Origin: Martelella endophytica | GTDB lineage: Bacteria > Pseudomonadota > Alphaproteobacteria > Rhizobiales > Rhizobiaceae | Length of the DNA: 64,000 nt | NCBI RefSeq assembly: GCF_000960975.1 | Contig: NZ_CP010803.1 | Coordinates: 2,197,944 to 2,261,943, forward strand | Direction of reading: 5' to 3' | In this document: piece by piece, positions 18,749-26,600 of the stretch | Layout of the letters: each line of letters starts with the position of its first letter | Numbering within the stretch: position 1 is the stretch's first letter | Program-made: the position numbers and the translations under genes | The notes under the pieces: model-generated | Database searches by the model: none | Seen by the model: the letters and a program-made list of their open reading frames with translations, nothing else | What the model was told of the DNA's origin: nothing

Positions 18749-21376
18749 CTATTCCGCTGCGGCCGATGATCCGGCATTCTCGTCGGCCGCGAGGGCCTTG
18801 TTCGCCTTCAGGTTCTTCAGCCGCAGCGAACCGGACTGGATGAGGATCGCGCGGACCGATGCGGTCATGTCCTCGGGTGGCATGTCGAAGATCTCCGGCG
18901 GCAGGATGACGCCGCGCTTGGCCGCACTTTCGATCACCGCCCTGCGGAAGGCGCCTTCACGGGAAAGAAAGCGGCGGAAGGTGTGTTCGTCGAGCGTCAG
19001 CAAGGTGCAGTCGGTGATCGCCGAAACCTGGATGGGGCGGCGCCGCTTCGCCAGAACCGAGAACTGACCGAAGATGTGGCCGTCGGTCATGCGAATGCGC
19101 ACGCCATCGGTAATCACGTTCACCGTTCCCGACGCGATGTACCAGACTTCGCGGGCCGAGCTTTCCCGCCGCAGGATCTGCTGTCCGGGCGCCGCATAGA
19201 CGGTGCGGACCCTCCGCCGCAGCAGCTTGCGCTCGCGATCGTCGAAGTCGGTGAAGGCGGGGAAATCCATGATGATGTCGGCAACCTGCCGCTTGAGGTC
19301 GAGCACAGGTCGGTTGTTGAGCTGCGCGCGCCGCTTCTCGATATCGGTGCCGAGGGTCGCGCGCAGTTCAGGGCCGATCAGACCGTCCTCGGTGAGCGCG
19401 TCATATTCGCGTTCCTCGAGCTGCAGCGTGGTGCGGCGGATAAGCCGGCGCTCGAGGTCTTCGGCATAGCCCGGAAACTGCAGGCGCAGTCGCTCGAGCT
19501 CCTGCCGGGTCTCGTCCAGGCGGCGGTTCAGCAGTTCGTGCAGCAGTTCGGCCACGCGACGGCCATGGATGCGCAGGATGCGGTCATCGATGAACATCGT
19601 CAGCTGCGGCAGGATCATCCCGTAGGAAACCAGCACCTCGAACCGGTCCTCGACCATGCGTGCCATCGGCCGGCCGATGCCGAGATAGTTGTGCAGCAGC
19701 GTCGCGGCCCGAAAGCCCTTGCCGGTGATGTATGTCCGGCGGCCGGCAGCGCGATAGCCGGCGCGGCCGCTCGTGCGCGTCGCTTCGATGATGTGGTCGG
19801 CGCCGATCACCAGACGCTCGGCCAGGTTCGCAGAAATGATCTGATCGTGGTAGGCCTCCAGCACCGTGTCGCGTTCGTGCGCGGCGAGCGCCACCAGGCC
19901 AAGGGTCACGCGATCGCGGTCCTGCAACTGCTCGGTGGTGTCGGTCTGTTCCACAGCCTTGTCCAGCCGCTCGGCGAAACGCTTGGCCTCGTCGCGGACG
20001 ATCTCGCGGGTCAGCGCCAGATCGCGCGCGGTCTCGGCCACGCGTTCGCGCACGCTCTGCAGCGCGACCGCGATCACCTGATTGGAAAGCGCGATGTCGA
20101 GCGGGCTCAACTGGTCAAGTTTCAGCTTGGCGATGATCCAGCGCAGCGTCGTTCCCTGAACGATCAGCGTGAACAGCGTAAAGCCCGTGGCGAGCAGCCC
20201 CACCTGATGGCGGATGTCGCCCGGCACGTTGCTGTTTTCGGTGACTGCCAGCGCCAGCGCCAGCGTGACGGCGCCCCTGAGCCCGCCCCAGAGGATTGCG
20301 GCGCAATAGGGCGCCTCGATCTTCGGCGACAGCTTCAACAGCGTCAGCAGCGGCAGCAGGCCGAACAGGATGACCGCGCGCGCGACGAGAGCCGCGCCCA
20401 CGACAAGACCGATCAGCAGAAGATCGAAGGGCTCGAAATCCGAAAGGAGTTTCGGAATCAGGATCGCGGCGAGAATGAAGATCAGCGATCCGGCCCAGTG
20501 GGCGAGCAGGTCCCAGGTGTCGCGCAGAAGCGCGTTCAGCGCCGGCGTGAACCGCGCCGTCATGTGCAGGTTGATGGTCAGTCCCGCGGCCACCACGGCG
20601 ATGACGCCGGACGCCGACAGATATTCGGCCAGAATATAGGTGAGCGGCGGAATGGCGATCGAGATCGACATCTGCCCGCGCGGAAAGGTGGGCATGCGGG
20701 CGATGATCTCCACGGCGGCACGGCCGATCAGGATGCCGGCGAGTGCACCTGCGCCGGCGATCCAGGGAAAGGAGCCGAGCGCCTCGCCGATCTTCGGATC
20801 GGCCTCGTTGACGGTGACGAAGCCGAGAAACAGCGCGAACAGGGCGATCGCCGCGGCATCGTTCAGAAGGCTTTCGCCCTCGACGATGCGCGCAAGCCGC
20901 TGCGGCGAGGGGGTGGCCTTGAAGATCGAGACGACCGCGGACGGATCCGTGGTCGAAACGATCGCGCCGATCAGCAGGCAGGCGGCAAGTGGCAGGTGGG
21001 CAACCGGATAGAGGGCGAACCCGACGGCAAGCATCGCCACCACCACGGCGAGCACGGCCAGCACCAGAATCGGAACCCAGTCGTCAAGCATTCGCCGGAT
21101 ATCGATATTGAGGGCCACCTGGAACACCAGGAGCGGCAGCAGAACGTTCAGGAAGAAGCTCGCCCGGATCGGCAGGTTGAGGATCGCAAGCGCCAGCGGA
21201 TTCAGCGCATTGGTGAGGTTCGTCTGCCACAGGAAGGTGGCGCCAACACCGATGGCGATGCCCATGGCGGCAAGGATCACGGTGTAAGGCAGGTTAAGAC
21301 GGCCCGCGAGCGGCTCGCTGAGGCCGATCACGGCAATAATTCCGGCAGAGATTGCGATCAGAATCGCAAGGTCCAT
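18749..21376 (-). CDS. CPA1-type Na+(K+)/H+ antiporter with C-terminal cyclic-nucleotide-binding domain
   Basis: An 875-residue inner-membrane protein. Residues 1 to about 420 hold roughly twelve hydrophobic helices with the cation-site motif STTDPSAVVSIF (D144) and GGLRGAVTLALALAV. A long charged region (about 430-740) follows, then a cNMP-binding fold near 745-860 (LRRESSAREVWYIASGTV and GHIFGQFSVLAKRRRP). Bacterial relatives of this layout resemble the SOS1/NhaP group. The ATG at 21376 follows GAGGGAAG. It may be gated by cAMP or a similar ligand (inference). Confidence 0.9.
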   Translation of the reverse strand: MDLAILIAISAGIIAVIGLSEPLAGRLNLPYTVILAAMGIAIGVGATFLWQTNLTNALNPLALAILNLPIRASFFLNVLLPLLVFQVALNIDIRRMLDDWVPILVLAVLAVVVAMLAVGFALYPVAHLPLAACLLIGAIVSTTDPSAVVSIFKATPSPQRLARIVEGESLLNDAAAIALFALFLGFVTVNEADPKIGEALGSFPWIAGAGALAGILIGRAAVEIIARMPTFPRGQMSISIAIPPLTYILAEYLSASGVIAVVAAGLTINLHMTARFTPALNALLRDTWDLLAHWAGSLIFILAAILIPKLLSDFEPFDLLLIGLVVGAALVARAVILFGLLPLLTLLKLSPKIEAPYCAAILWGGLRGAVTLALALAVTENSNVPGDIRHQVGLLATGFTLFTLIVQGTTLRWIIAKLKLDQLSPLDIALSNQVIAVALQSVRERVAETARDLALTREIVRDEAKRFAERLDKAVEQTDTTEQLQDRDRVTLGLVALAAHERDTVLEAYHDQIISANLAERLVIGADHIIEATRTSGRAGYRAAGRRTYITGKGFRAATLLHNYLGIGRPMARMVEDRFEVLVSYGMILPQLTMFIDDRILRIHGRRVAELLHELLNRRLDETRQELERLRLQFPGYAEDLERRLIRRTTLQLEEREYDALTEDGLIGPELRATLGTDIEKRRAQLNNRPVLDLKRQVADIIMDFPAFTDFDDRERKLLRRRVRTVYAAPGQQILRRESSAREVWYIASGTVNVITDGVRIRMTDGHIFGQFSVLAKRRRPIQVSAITDCTLLTLDEHTFRRFLSREGAFRRAVIESAAKRGVILPPEIFDMPPEDMTASVRAILIQSGSLRLKNLKANKALAADENAGSSAAAE

Positions 21377-21598
21377 GGTGTCTTCCCTCGCCCGCGCGGC
21401 TGTCCCCGATAGGGGAATCGGCTTCTGCGCCGCCACTCAATCCATACAGAGCGGCAGCTTACCAATTGTTAAAGCCCATCCGGGGTTTAGGCCAGCGGTG
21501 GCGGCAAATTTATGGCGTTTTGCCTTACTCTCCGCCACCGCGGTCCATAATTTTGCCGCGCAGGTGAGACGGGAGAGAGGGAGAGGGTGCGGCCCCTC

Positions 21599-22294
21599 TC
21601 ACACGCGCCAGGTCTCGCGCTCTGTCGCCGACTGCCAGAACATCCACTCATATTGCGCGGCGCGGGTGAAGACGTCGAGCATCTGCTGATATTCGGCCGC
21701 CGAGGCAAGCGTCGCCGCCTCGTCAGCGAAAGCGATGACGGCGCGGGCGCCCTCGGCGAATTCCGGATCGCCATAGGTGTCGATCCAGGCCTGATAGGGG
21801 TTGCCCGGGGTCTTCTCCATCGCCTTGATGCGGACACCGACGTCCCAGTAGATCCAGAAGCATGGCAGGATCGCGGCGACGCCGACGGCATAGGACGACG
21901 ATTGCACCACATTCATCAGGAAGTTGATGTAGGCAAACCCGCTCGGCGAGGCGGCTGCGCCATCGAGGTCTTCCGGGGATATGCCGAAGGTCTTCAGAAA
22001 ATCCGAATGCAGACCCTGTTCGACGAGGATCGCCCGCTTCGAGGAGTCGAGGAAGCGCAGCATCTGCTCGCTCTCCGGCGCCTTCGCGGCGATGATCGCC
22101 AGCGCGCGGGAATATTCCTTCAGATACAGCATGTCCTGCTGGATGTAGTGCAGGAAGACGTCACCCGAGAGGCTGCCATCGGCCAGTTCCTTCAGGAGCG
22201 GCAGTTCGTCGATCGCCTTGCGGATCGGGGCGATCACCTCCCAGACGTGGGCACTGAACGGGCCGTCGGTGACCTTGATATCCGGTTTTGCCAT
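21599..22294 (-). CDS. tenA: TenA family aminopyrimidine aminohydrolase / thiaminase II
   Basis: Hydrolyses aminopyrimidine breakdown products of thiamine to HMP for reuse. The 231 residues include active-site positions C145 (ILPCFWIYWDVG), E216 (QYEWMFW) and D54 (YIQQDMLYL), matching the TenA set. It is the last gene of the TPP-regulated operon, 6 bp after the binding-protein gene. A GC stem (GAGAGGG 21581-21587 / CCCTCTC 21594-21600) overlaps its stop and may aid termination. Confidence 0.92.
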   Translation of the reverse strand: MAKPDIKVTDGPFSAHVWEVIAPIRKAIDELPLLKELADGSLSGDVFLHYIQQDMLYLKEYSRALAIIAAKAPESEQMLRFLDSSKRAILVEQGLHSDFLKTFGISPEDLDGAAASPSGFAYINFLMNVVQSSSYAVGVAAILPCFWIYWDVGVRIKAMEKTPGNPYQAWIDTYGDPEFAEGARAVIAFADEAATLASAAEYQQMLDVFTRAAQYEWMFWQSATERETWRV

Positions 22295-22300
22295 GGTCGC

Positions 22301-23281
22301 TTACTCCGGCAGAGAGTCGTTGGTGAAATAGGCCGAGAGGTCCGGCTTTTCGGAGAGCGTGTCGCCGTTCTCGTCGATCAGCGTGCCGGATTGCATCAGG
22401 TAGGCGCCGAGCTTGTCGAATTTCTCGGCATCGATGGTGCCGATCGTGCCGTCCTCGGCGACCAGGTAATGGCCGTCGACCAGCGTTTTCATCGAACCGT
22501 GGACGAGGTCGGCATTGGTCAGCACCGAGGGATTGGCTTCGATCAGGATATCGGCGGCCTCATCCGGGTGGTCGGCCGCGAACTGGAAACCCTTCAGCGT
22601 GGCGGCGAGGAAGGCCCTGGCGGTCTCGGGATTGGCATCGAGATAGTCGTCGGAAGAGACGAGCATGGTCGTCTGCTGGTCCGGAACGCCGTAATCGGCA
22701 TAGCGGAAGGCGCGCTGCTCAAGGCCCTCGAGTTCGGCGGCAACGCCCTCCCAGGTTTCGATATCGAGGGTGAAATCCACCTGGCCGTTGGCGAGCGCCT
22801 CATAGGACGAAGTGCCGAGCGTCACGGTCTCGAACTCGCCCTTGCCGCCGTCATTTTTGATCATGTCGGAGACGATCTGGTTCCAGATCCCGCCGAAGCC
22901 CGCGAAGATCATGCCGTCGAGATCCTTCGGCGACTGGATGTCATCGCGGTCGGCGTTGAACACCAGGCGGCCGGTTTCGTGCTGGACGATGGCATAGACG
23001 CCCTTGACGTCGGCGCCGGCGCTGCGCTGGGTGATCAGTTCGATCGGCCCGGTGACACCGAAGCCGGCAACGCCATTGGCGACCAGCGTGCCGGCACTGG
23101 TATCCGAATAGGGCAGTATGGTCACGTCGAGGCCGGCATCGTCGTAATAGCCTTGCGCCTCAGCGACATAGAGGCCGACATGGTTGGTGTTCGGCGTCCA
23201 GTCGAGCGCGACGGTGACGGGCTCGGCGGCGATTGCCTGGCCTGCGAGCGTCAGGCCGATGGCGGAGAGGATCATGCGCAT
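22301..23281 (-). CDS. thiY: Thiamine-pyrimidine ABC transporter substrate-binding protein (ThiY/NMT1-like)
   Basis: Periplasmic binding protein, 326 residues, with a short signal peptide (MRMILSAIGLTLAGQAIAA). The NMT1/THI5-like pattern is clear: VTVALDWTPNTNHVGLYVAEAQGYYDDAGL. It captures formylaminopyrimidine or HMP. The ATG at 23281 has AAGGA six bases upstream; the ATG at 23296 lacks this. It lies in the thi operon between the ATPase and tenA. Confidence 0.93.
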   Translation of the reverse strand: MRMILSAIGLTLAGQAIAAEPVTVALDWTPNTNHVGLYVAEAQGYYDDAGLDVTILPYSDTSAGTLVANGVAGFGVTGPIELITQRSAGADVKGVYAIVQHETGRLVFNADRDDIQSPKDLDGMIFAGFGGIWNQIVSDMIKNDGGKGEFETVTLGTSSYEALANGQVDFTLDIETWEGVAAELEGLEQRAFRYADYGVPDQQTTMLVSSDDYLDANPETARAFLAATLKGFQFAADHPDEAADILIEANPSVLTNADLVHGSMKTLVDGHYLVAEDGTIGTIDAEKFDKLGAYLMQSGTLIDENGDTLSEKPDLSAYFTNDSLPE

Positions 23282-23305
23282 GGTCGTTCCTTCCATTTCG
23301 GGTGC

Positions 23306-24064
23306 CTACCGGTCTTCTTCGGCAAGCAATGTTTCAAGGATCTGGTTTTCGATTTCGCGGGCCCGTGCGCCTGCCAGATCGGCAAGGTGGCGCGGACGCG
23401 GCAGGTCGACGTCGAAGGCTTCGATCACCTTCGCCGGGCGGCGCGAAAGCACGTAGATCCGGTCGGAGAGGTAAACGGCCTCGCGAACGTCATGGGTGAT
23501 CAGCAGCGCGGTCCAGCGCTCCTTTTCCCAGACGCCTTCGAGAAAGCGTTGCATGGCGGTGCGGGTCAGCGCATCAAGCGCGCCGAAGGGCTCGTCGAGC
23601 AGCAGCATGTCGCGTTGCTGCACAACGGTACGCATCAGCGCCGCACGCTGGCGCATGCCGCCGGAAAGCGCTTGCGGGTAGTGGCGCTCGAAGCCTGCAA
23701 GGCCGAAGGTTTCGAACAGCGGTTCGACCTTTTCGCGGGCCTCCCGCCGCTTCATGCCCTGCACTTCGAGGCCGAGCGTGACATTGTCGATCAGCCGGCG
23801 CCATGGCATCAGCGCGTCGCGCTGGGGCATGAAGGCGAAGTGGGTGTTGGGGAAGGAAAGCGGCGCGCCGTCGAAACGGACCGCGCCGCCATCCCCCTTC
23901 TCGGCGCCGGTCAAGATCTTGAAAAGGGTCGATTTGCCGGCGCCGGAAGGGCCGAGAAGGCTGACGAAGGAACCGGGCGCGACGTCGAGCGAAAGCCCGT
24001 CGAGCACGTTCAGCCCGTCGAAGGATTTGGTCAGGCCTGAGACGGAAAGGCGCATGTCAGTCAT
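23306..24064 (-). CDS. thiZ: Thiamine-precursor ABC transporter ATPase (ThiZ-like)
   Basis: A 252-residue ATPase of the taurine/nitrate/NMT1 class. Walker A GPSGAGKST, Q-loop region AFMPQRDALMPWRRLIDNV, signature [14 protein letters not shown], Walker B LLLDEPFGALD and switch histidine ITHDVREAVYLSD are present. The ATG at 24064 follows GGAGG with 7-bp spacing and overlaps the permease stop by 8 bp, giving translational coupling. Confidence 0.93.
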   Translation of the reverse strand: MTDMRLSVSGLTKSFDGLNVLDGLSLDVAPGSFVSLLGPSGAGKSTLFKILTGAEKGDGGAVRFDGAPLSFPNTHFAFMPQRDALMPWRRLIDNVTLGLEVQGMKRREAREKVEPLFETFGLAGFERHYPQALSGGMRQRAALMRTVVQQRDMLLLDEPFGALDALTRTAMQRFLEGVWEKERWTALLITHDVREAVYLSDRIYVLSRRPAKVIEAFDVDLPRPRHLADLAGARAREIENQILETLLAEEDR

Positions 24065-24839
24065 TGACCGGCCTCCAGCGCACGAGAAGCCGTTCCACCA
24101 GCACCGTCGCGCCAAAGAGGACGAGTGTCAGTCCGGCCGAGATGAAAACGGCGGCGAGCACGAGATCCGGACGGAACGAGTTCTTGGCGTTCAGGATGTA
24201 GATGCCGAGACCCTTCGCGGCGCCCGCATATTCGGCAAAGATCGCGCCGACCACGGCATAGGTGATCGAGATGCGGAAGCCGGCGAAGAAATAGGGGAGC
24301 GCTGCGGGAAGCCGGGCGCGGTGGAACACGCCGAACCGGGTGGCGCCCATCGAATAGAGCAGGTCCTCGATCTCCGGCTCGCTGGCGCCGAAGCCGCGCA
24401 ACCAGGCGACCAGCATCGGAAAGAAGGTGACGAGGGCGACGAGCAGGATCTTCGGCAGCAGACCGAAGCCCAACCAGAGCACCACCAGCGGTGCAATCGC
24501 CACCAGCGGCAGCGTCTGGCTGATGATGAACAGCGGGATCAGCGCCTGCCGCATCAGCTTCGAGAAATCGAGCAGCACGGAAAGCACGAAGGCCGCGGCA
24601 AGCGACAGCGAAAAGCCGATGAGCGTCGCCTTGATCGTCGGAATGGTGTTGTCAATAAGCGTTGCGCGGTTCGCCCAGGCCTGCACGGCGATGCGGCTTG
24701 GCGCGGGCAGCGTCGTCGGGCGGATGCCGGAGAGCCGGGCATAAAGTTCCCAGAGCACGAGCAACACCAGCACCGCCGCAATGGCGGGCAGGGCACGCGC
24801 TACAGTCTGCCGCCACGCGGGGCGGCGTCCATTCGTCAT
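24057..24839 (-). CDS. thiX: Thiamine-precursor ABC transporter permease (ThiX-like)
   Basis: A 260-residue BPD-type permease with about six membrane segments and the coupling loop EPEIEDLLYSMGATRFGVFHRARLP (EAA-type), followed by AEYAGAAKGLGIYI. The ATG at 24839 is 8 bp from GTGGAG; the ATG at 24845 is nearer and less likely. It is the second gene after the riboswitch and partners thiZ and thiY. Confidence 0.92.
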   Translation of the reverse strand: MTNGRRPAWRQTVARALPAIAAVLVLLVLWELYARLSGIRPTTLPAPSRIAVQAWANRATLIDNTIPTIKATLIGFSLSLAAAFVLSVLLDFSKLMRQALIPLFIISQTLPLVAIAPLVVLWLGFGLLPKILLVALVTFFPMLVAWLRGFGASEPEIEDLLYSMGATRFGVFHRARLPAALPYFFAGFRISITYAVVGAIFAEYAGAAKGLGIYILNAKNSFRPDLVLAAVFISAGLTLVLFGATVLVERLLVRWRPVND

Positions 24840-24858
24840 GGTCATCGCTCCACAGGTA

Positions 24859-25464
24859 TCAGGCTTTGAGGCTCGGGCTGTTGGCCGAGATGGTGACGTC
24901 GAGCGCCACATGGCCGGCCGGGGTGCCGAAGCGGACAAAGGCCTGGTGCAGCGCTTCGAACACGGCGGCGCTGTCACCGGAAAGCTTGGTGCAGAAGTTC
25001 TTCGGCTTGGCGAAGACGCCTGCCTGCTTCAGGAAGTCGATGCAGCCATAAACCTCGTCCATGTGGATCGAGGCGCCCGGCACATAAAGCGAGAACTGGC
25101 CATCGGCGCGCTGGCCGGAGGTGGGCTTTGCCTTGACCGATTCAACGGCTTCAGCCTGTCGTTCGGCAAGCGGGCCGAACAGGCCGGCATCGAGCGGACC
25201 CTCGCAGATCGGATCGTCCGGCTCGCCGGGGCAGCCGCGCGAGACGGTGGCGTGTAGCACGGTGTGGTGCCCGGTCTTCGCGGCCGTTTCGAACAGCGCC
25301 TGCATGGCGGCAAACAGCTCCTCATGCGGGCCGACGAGAAGCGTCGAGACATCGTCGGTCTCGACCCTGAGCTTCTCCGTGTCCATCGCCTTGACAGCAT
25401 CGAGGATGACATCGACGAAACCGTCGGTCATCGGATAAAGGGAAATTTGTGCACCGGAAAACAT
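24859..25464 (-). CDS. YkoF-family thiamine/HMP-binding protein
   Basis: A 201-residue cytoplasmic protein with two similar halves, as in Bacillus YkoF, which binds thiamine or hydroxymethylpyrimidine. Halves begin AQISLYPMTDGFVDVILDAV and GQFSLYVPGASIHMDEVYGC. It is the first gene of the operon. Its ATG at 25464 follows GAGG at 25469-25472, which directly abuts the 3' edge of the TPP aptamer, so translation is likely switched by TPP. Confidence 0.9.
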   Translation of the reverse strand: MFSGAQISLYPMTDGFVDVILDAVKAMDTEKLRVETDDVSTLLVGPHEELFAAMQALFETAAKTGHHTVLHATVSRGCPGEPDDPICEGPLDAGLFGPLAERQAEAVESVKAKPTSGQRADGQFSLYVPGASIHMDEVYGCIDFLKQAGVFAKPKNFCTKLSGDSAAVFEALHQAFVRFGTPAGHVALDVTISANSPSLKA

Positions 25465-25472
25465 TTTACCTC

Positions 25473-25558
25473 GCTCCGCTGGCATTACCCAGATCAGCTA
25501 AAGGGTCAGAAGACATGGCGTCTTCAATCTCAGCCCCGGCGATACGGAGCACCCCTGT
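25473..25558 (-). promoter_or_regulatory. TPP riboswitch (THI element)
   Basis: On the minus strand the conserved TPP-aptamer parts occur in order: ACAGGGGTGC (25558-25549), GGGGCTGAGA, GACCCTTT, then CTGATCTGGGTAATGCCAGC ending near 25479, followed by GGAGCG. All invariant boxes of the THI element are present. The ribosome site of the ykoF-like gene starts immediately after it, which suggests control of translation initiation; no obvious U-rich terminator lies in between. It governs ykoF-thiX-thiZ-thiY-tenA. Confidence 0.97.
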
Positions 25559-25573
25559 GAATGTGGCCGGACG

Positions 25574-26500
25574 CTAGCACCGCCCGTGAGCGGTTGCAAG
25601 GGGCGGCGACAGCGTTGTGAAGCTTTTGTTACCGTCCTCGAACGGCGCCGTCCGGGTGCGGCGGAAATCGCTCGGTGACATGCCGGAGATCTCGCGGAAG
25701 CACTTGTTGAAGGCGCTGAGCGAGCCGAAGCCGGCGCGCATCGCCGCATCGGTGACGTTGGCGCCGTCCTCCAGCAGCAGTGCCTGCGTGTAGGACACGC
25801 GCAGGAGGTTGACGTAGCGGTTGATGGTGAGCCCGGTGCATTTGCGAAACAGGCTCATCGCATATTTCGGATGCAGGCCGACGGCTGCGGCAATGGCGGC
25901 CGAATCGATATCCTCCTGGAACCGCGCCGAGATGTAGTCGCACATCCGCGCCACCTTCGACTGCGACTGGAAGGCATCATCGACGCTGTGCGCTTCGGGC
26001 TCCGTTGTCGTGCCGGTCAGGGCATAGGCGTCAAAGCGGATGCGCTGCAGCCGGAGCAGCAGCTCATTGACGGCGTGGTCACGGCGTTCCGGATCGGCGG
26101 TGGCGATCATCCGGTTCCAGCGCTCGAAATTGGCGGGGTCGGCGGCATCCGTCGCCGCGGTCACCAGGCATCCGCCGCGCATCAGGGCGGCGGCGATGCC
26201 CTGCGGCAGGTTGAGGCGGAAGAAGTGGAAAAGCGGCAGGTGCACCACGGCGTAGCGCGAATCGGGCGAGGACACGTCCATCCGGTGCGCCCGGCCGCCC
26301 CAGAACAGGCAGAGGTCGCCGGCGCCAAGGCGCATGTCGCAGCCCTCCATAAGGTAGCGCACATGGCCTTCGAAAACGTAGTTCACCTCCACCTGTGCAT
26401 GCCAGTGAGGGGCCGCCATCGGCTGCGGATGCGAGATCGCGAACTGCAGTTCCGTCGGCGTTCGTTCGACCCCTGTGATGCCGATCTTACTATTCGCCAA
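25574..26500 (-). CDS. AraC-family transcriptional regulator
   Basis: A 308-residue regulator: N-terminal cupin (residues about 15-150, PHWHAQVEVNYVFEGHVRYL) and two C-terminal helix-turn-helix motifs at about 190-285 (IAAAVGLHPKYAMSLFRKC, DAAMRAGFGSLSAFNKCFRE). It is divergent from the Gfo-AKR fusion gene across 100 bp and probably regulates it in response to a sugar. Its 3' end is only 15 bp from the TPP aptamer, so the thi promoter would lie inside this gene or the thi operon is read through. Confidence 0.9.
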   Translation of the reverse strand: MANSKIGITGVERTPTELQFAISHPQPMAAPHWHAQVEVNYVFEGHVRYLMEGCDMRLGAGDLCLFWGGRAHRMDVSSPDSRYAVVHLPLFHFFRLNLPQGIAAALMRGGCLVTAATDAADPANFERWNRMIATADPERRDHAVNELLLRLQRIRFDAYALTGTTTEPEAHSVDDAFQSQSKVARMCDYISARFQEDIDSAAIAAAVGLHPKYAMSLFRKCTGLTINRYVNLLRVSYTQALLLEDGANVTDAAMRAGFGSLSAFNKCFREISGMSPSDFRRTRTAPFEDGNKSFTTLSPPLATAHGRC

Positions 26501-26600
26501 GCCTGTCTTCCCTCCCGATGAGACAAATGCCCGAGGATGCGATCTTATCCATTGTCAGAAAAAAGACCATCGTGATCGTCTACGCATCGGGAGGAGTTGC

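Noticed and set aside
18983..21412. 809-codon plus-strand open frame
   Set aside because: It mirrors the antiporter gene codon for codon, has Arg/Gln/Asp-rich composition and no domain; the minus-strand protein has clear motifs.
21587..24040. 817-codon plus-strand open frame
   Set aside because: Antisense to tenA, thiY and thiZ, all with recognised motifs and ribosome sites; a high-GC artefact.
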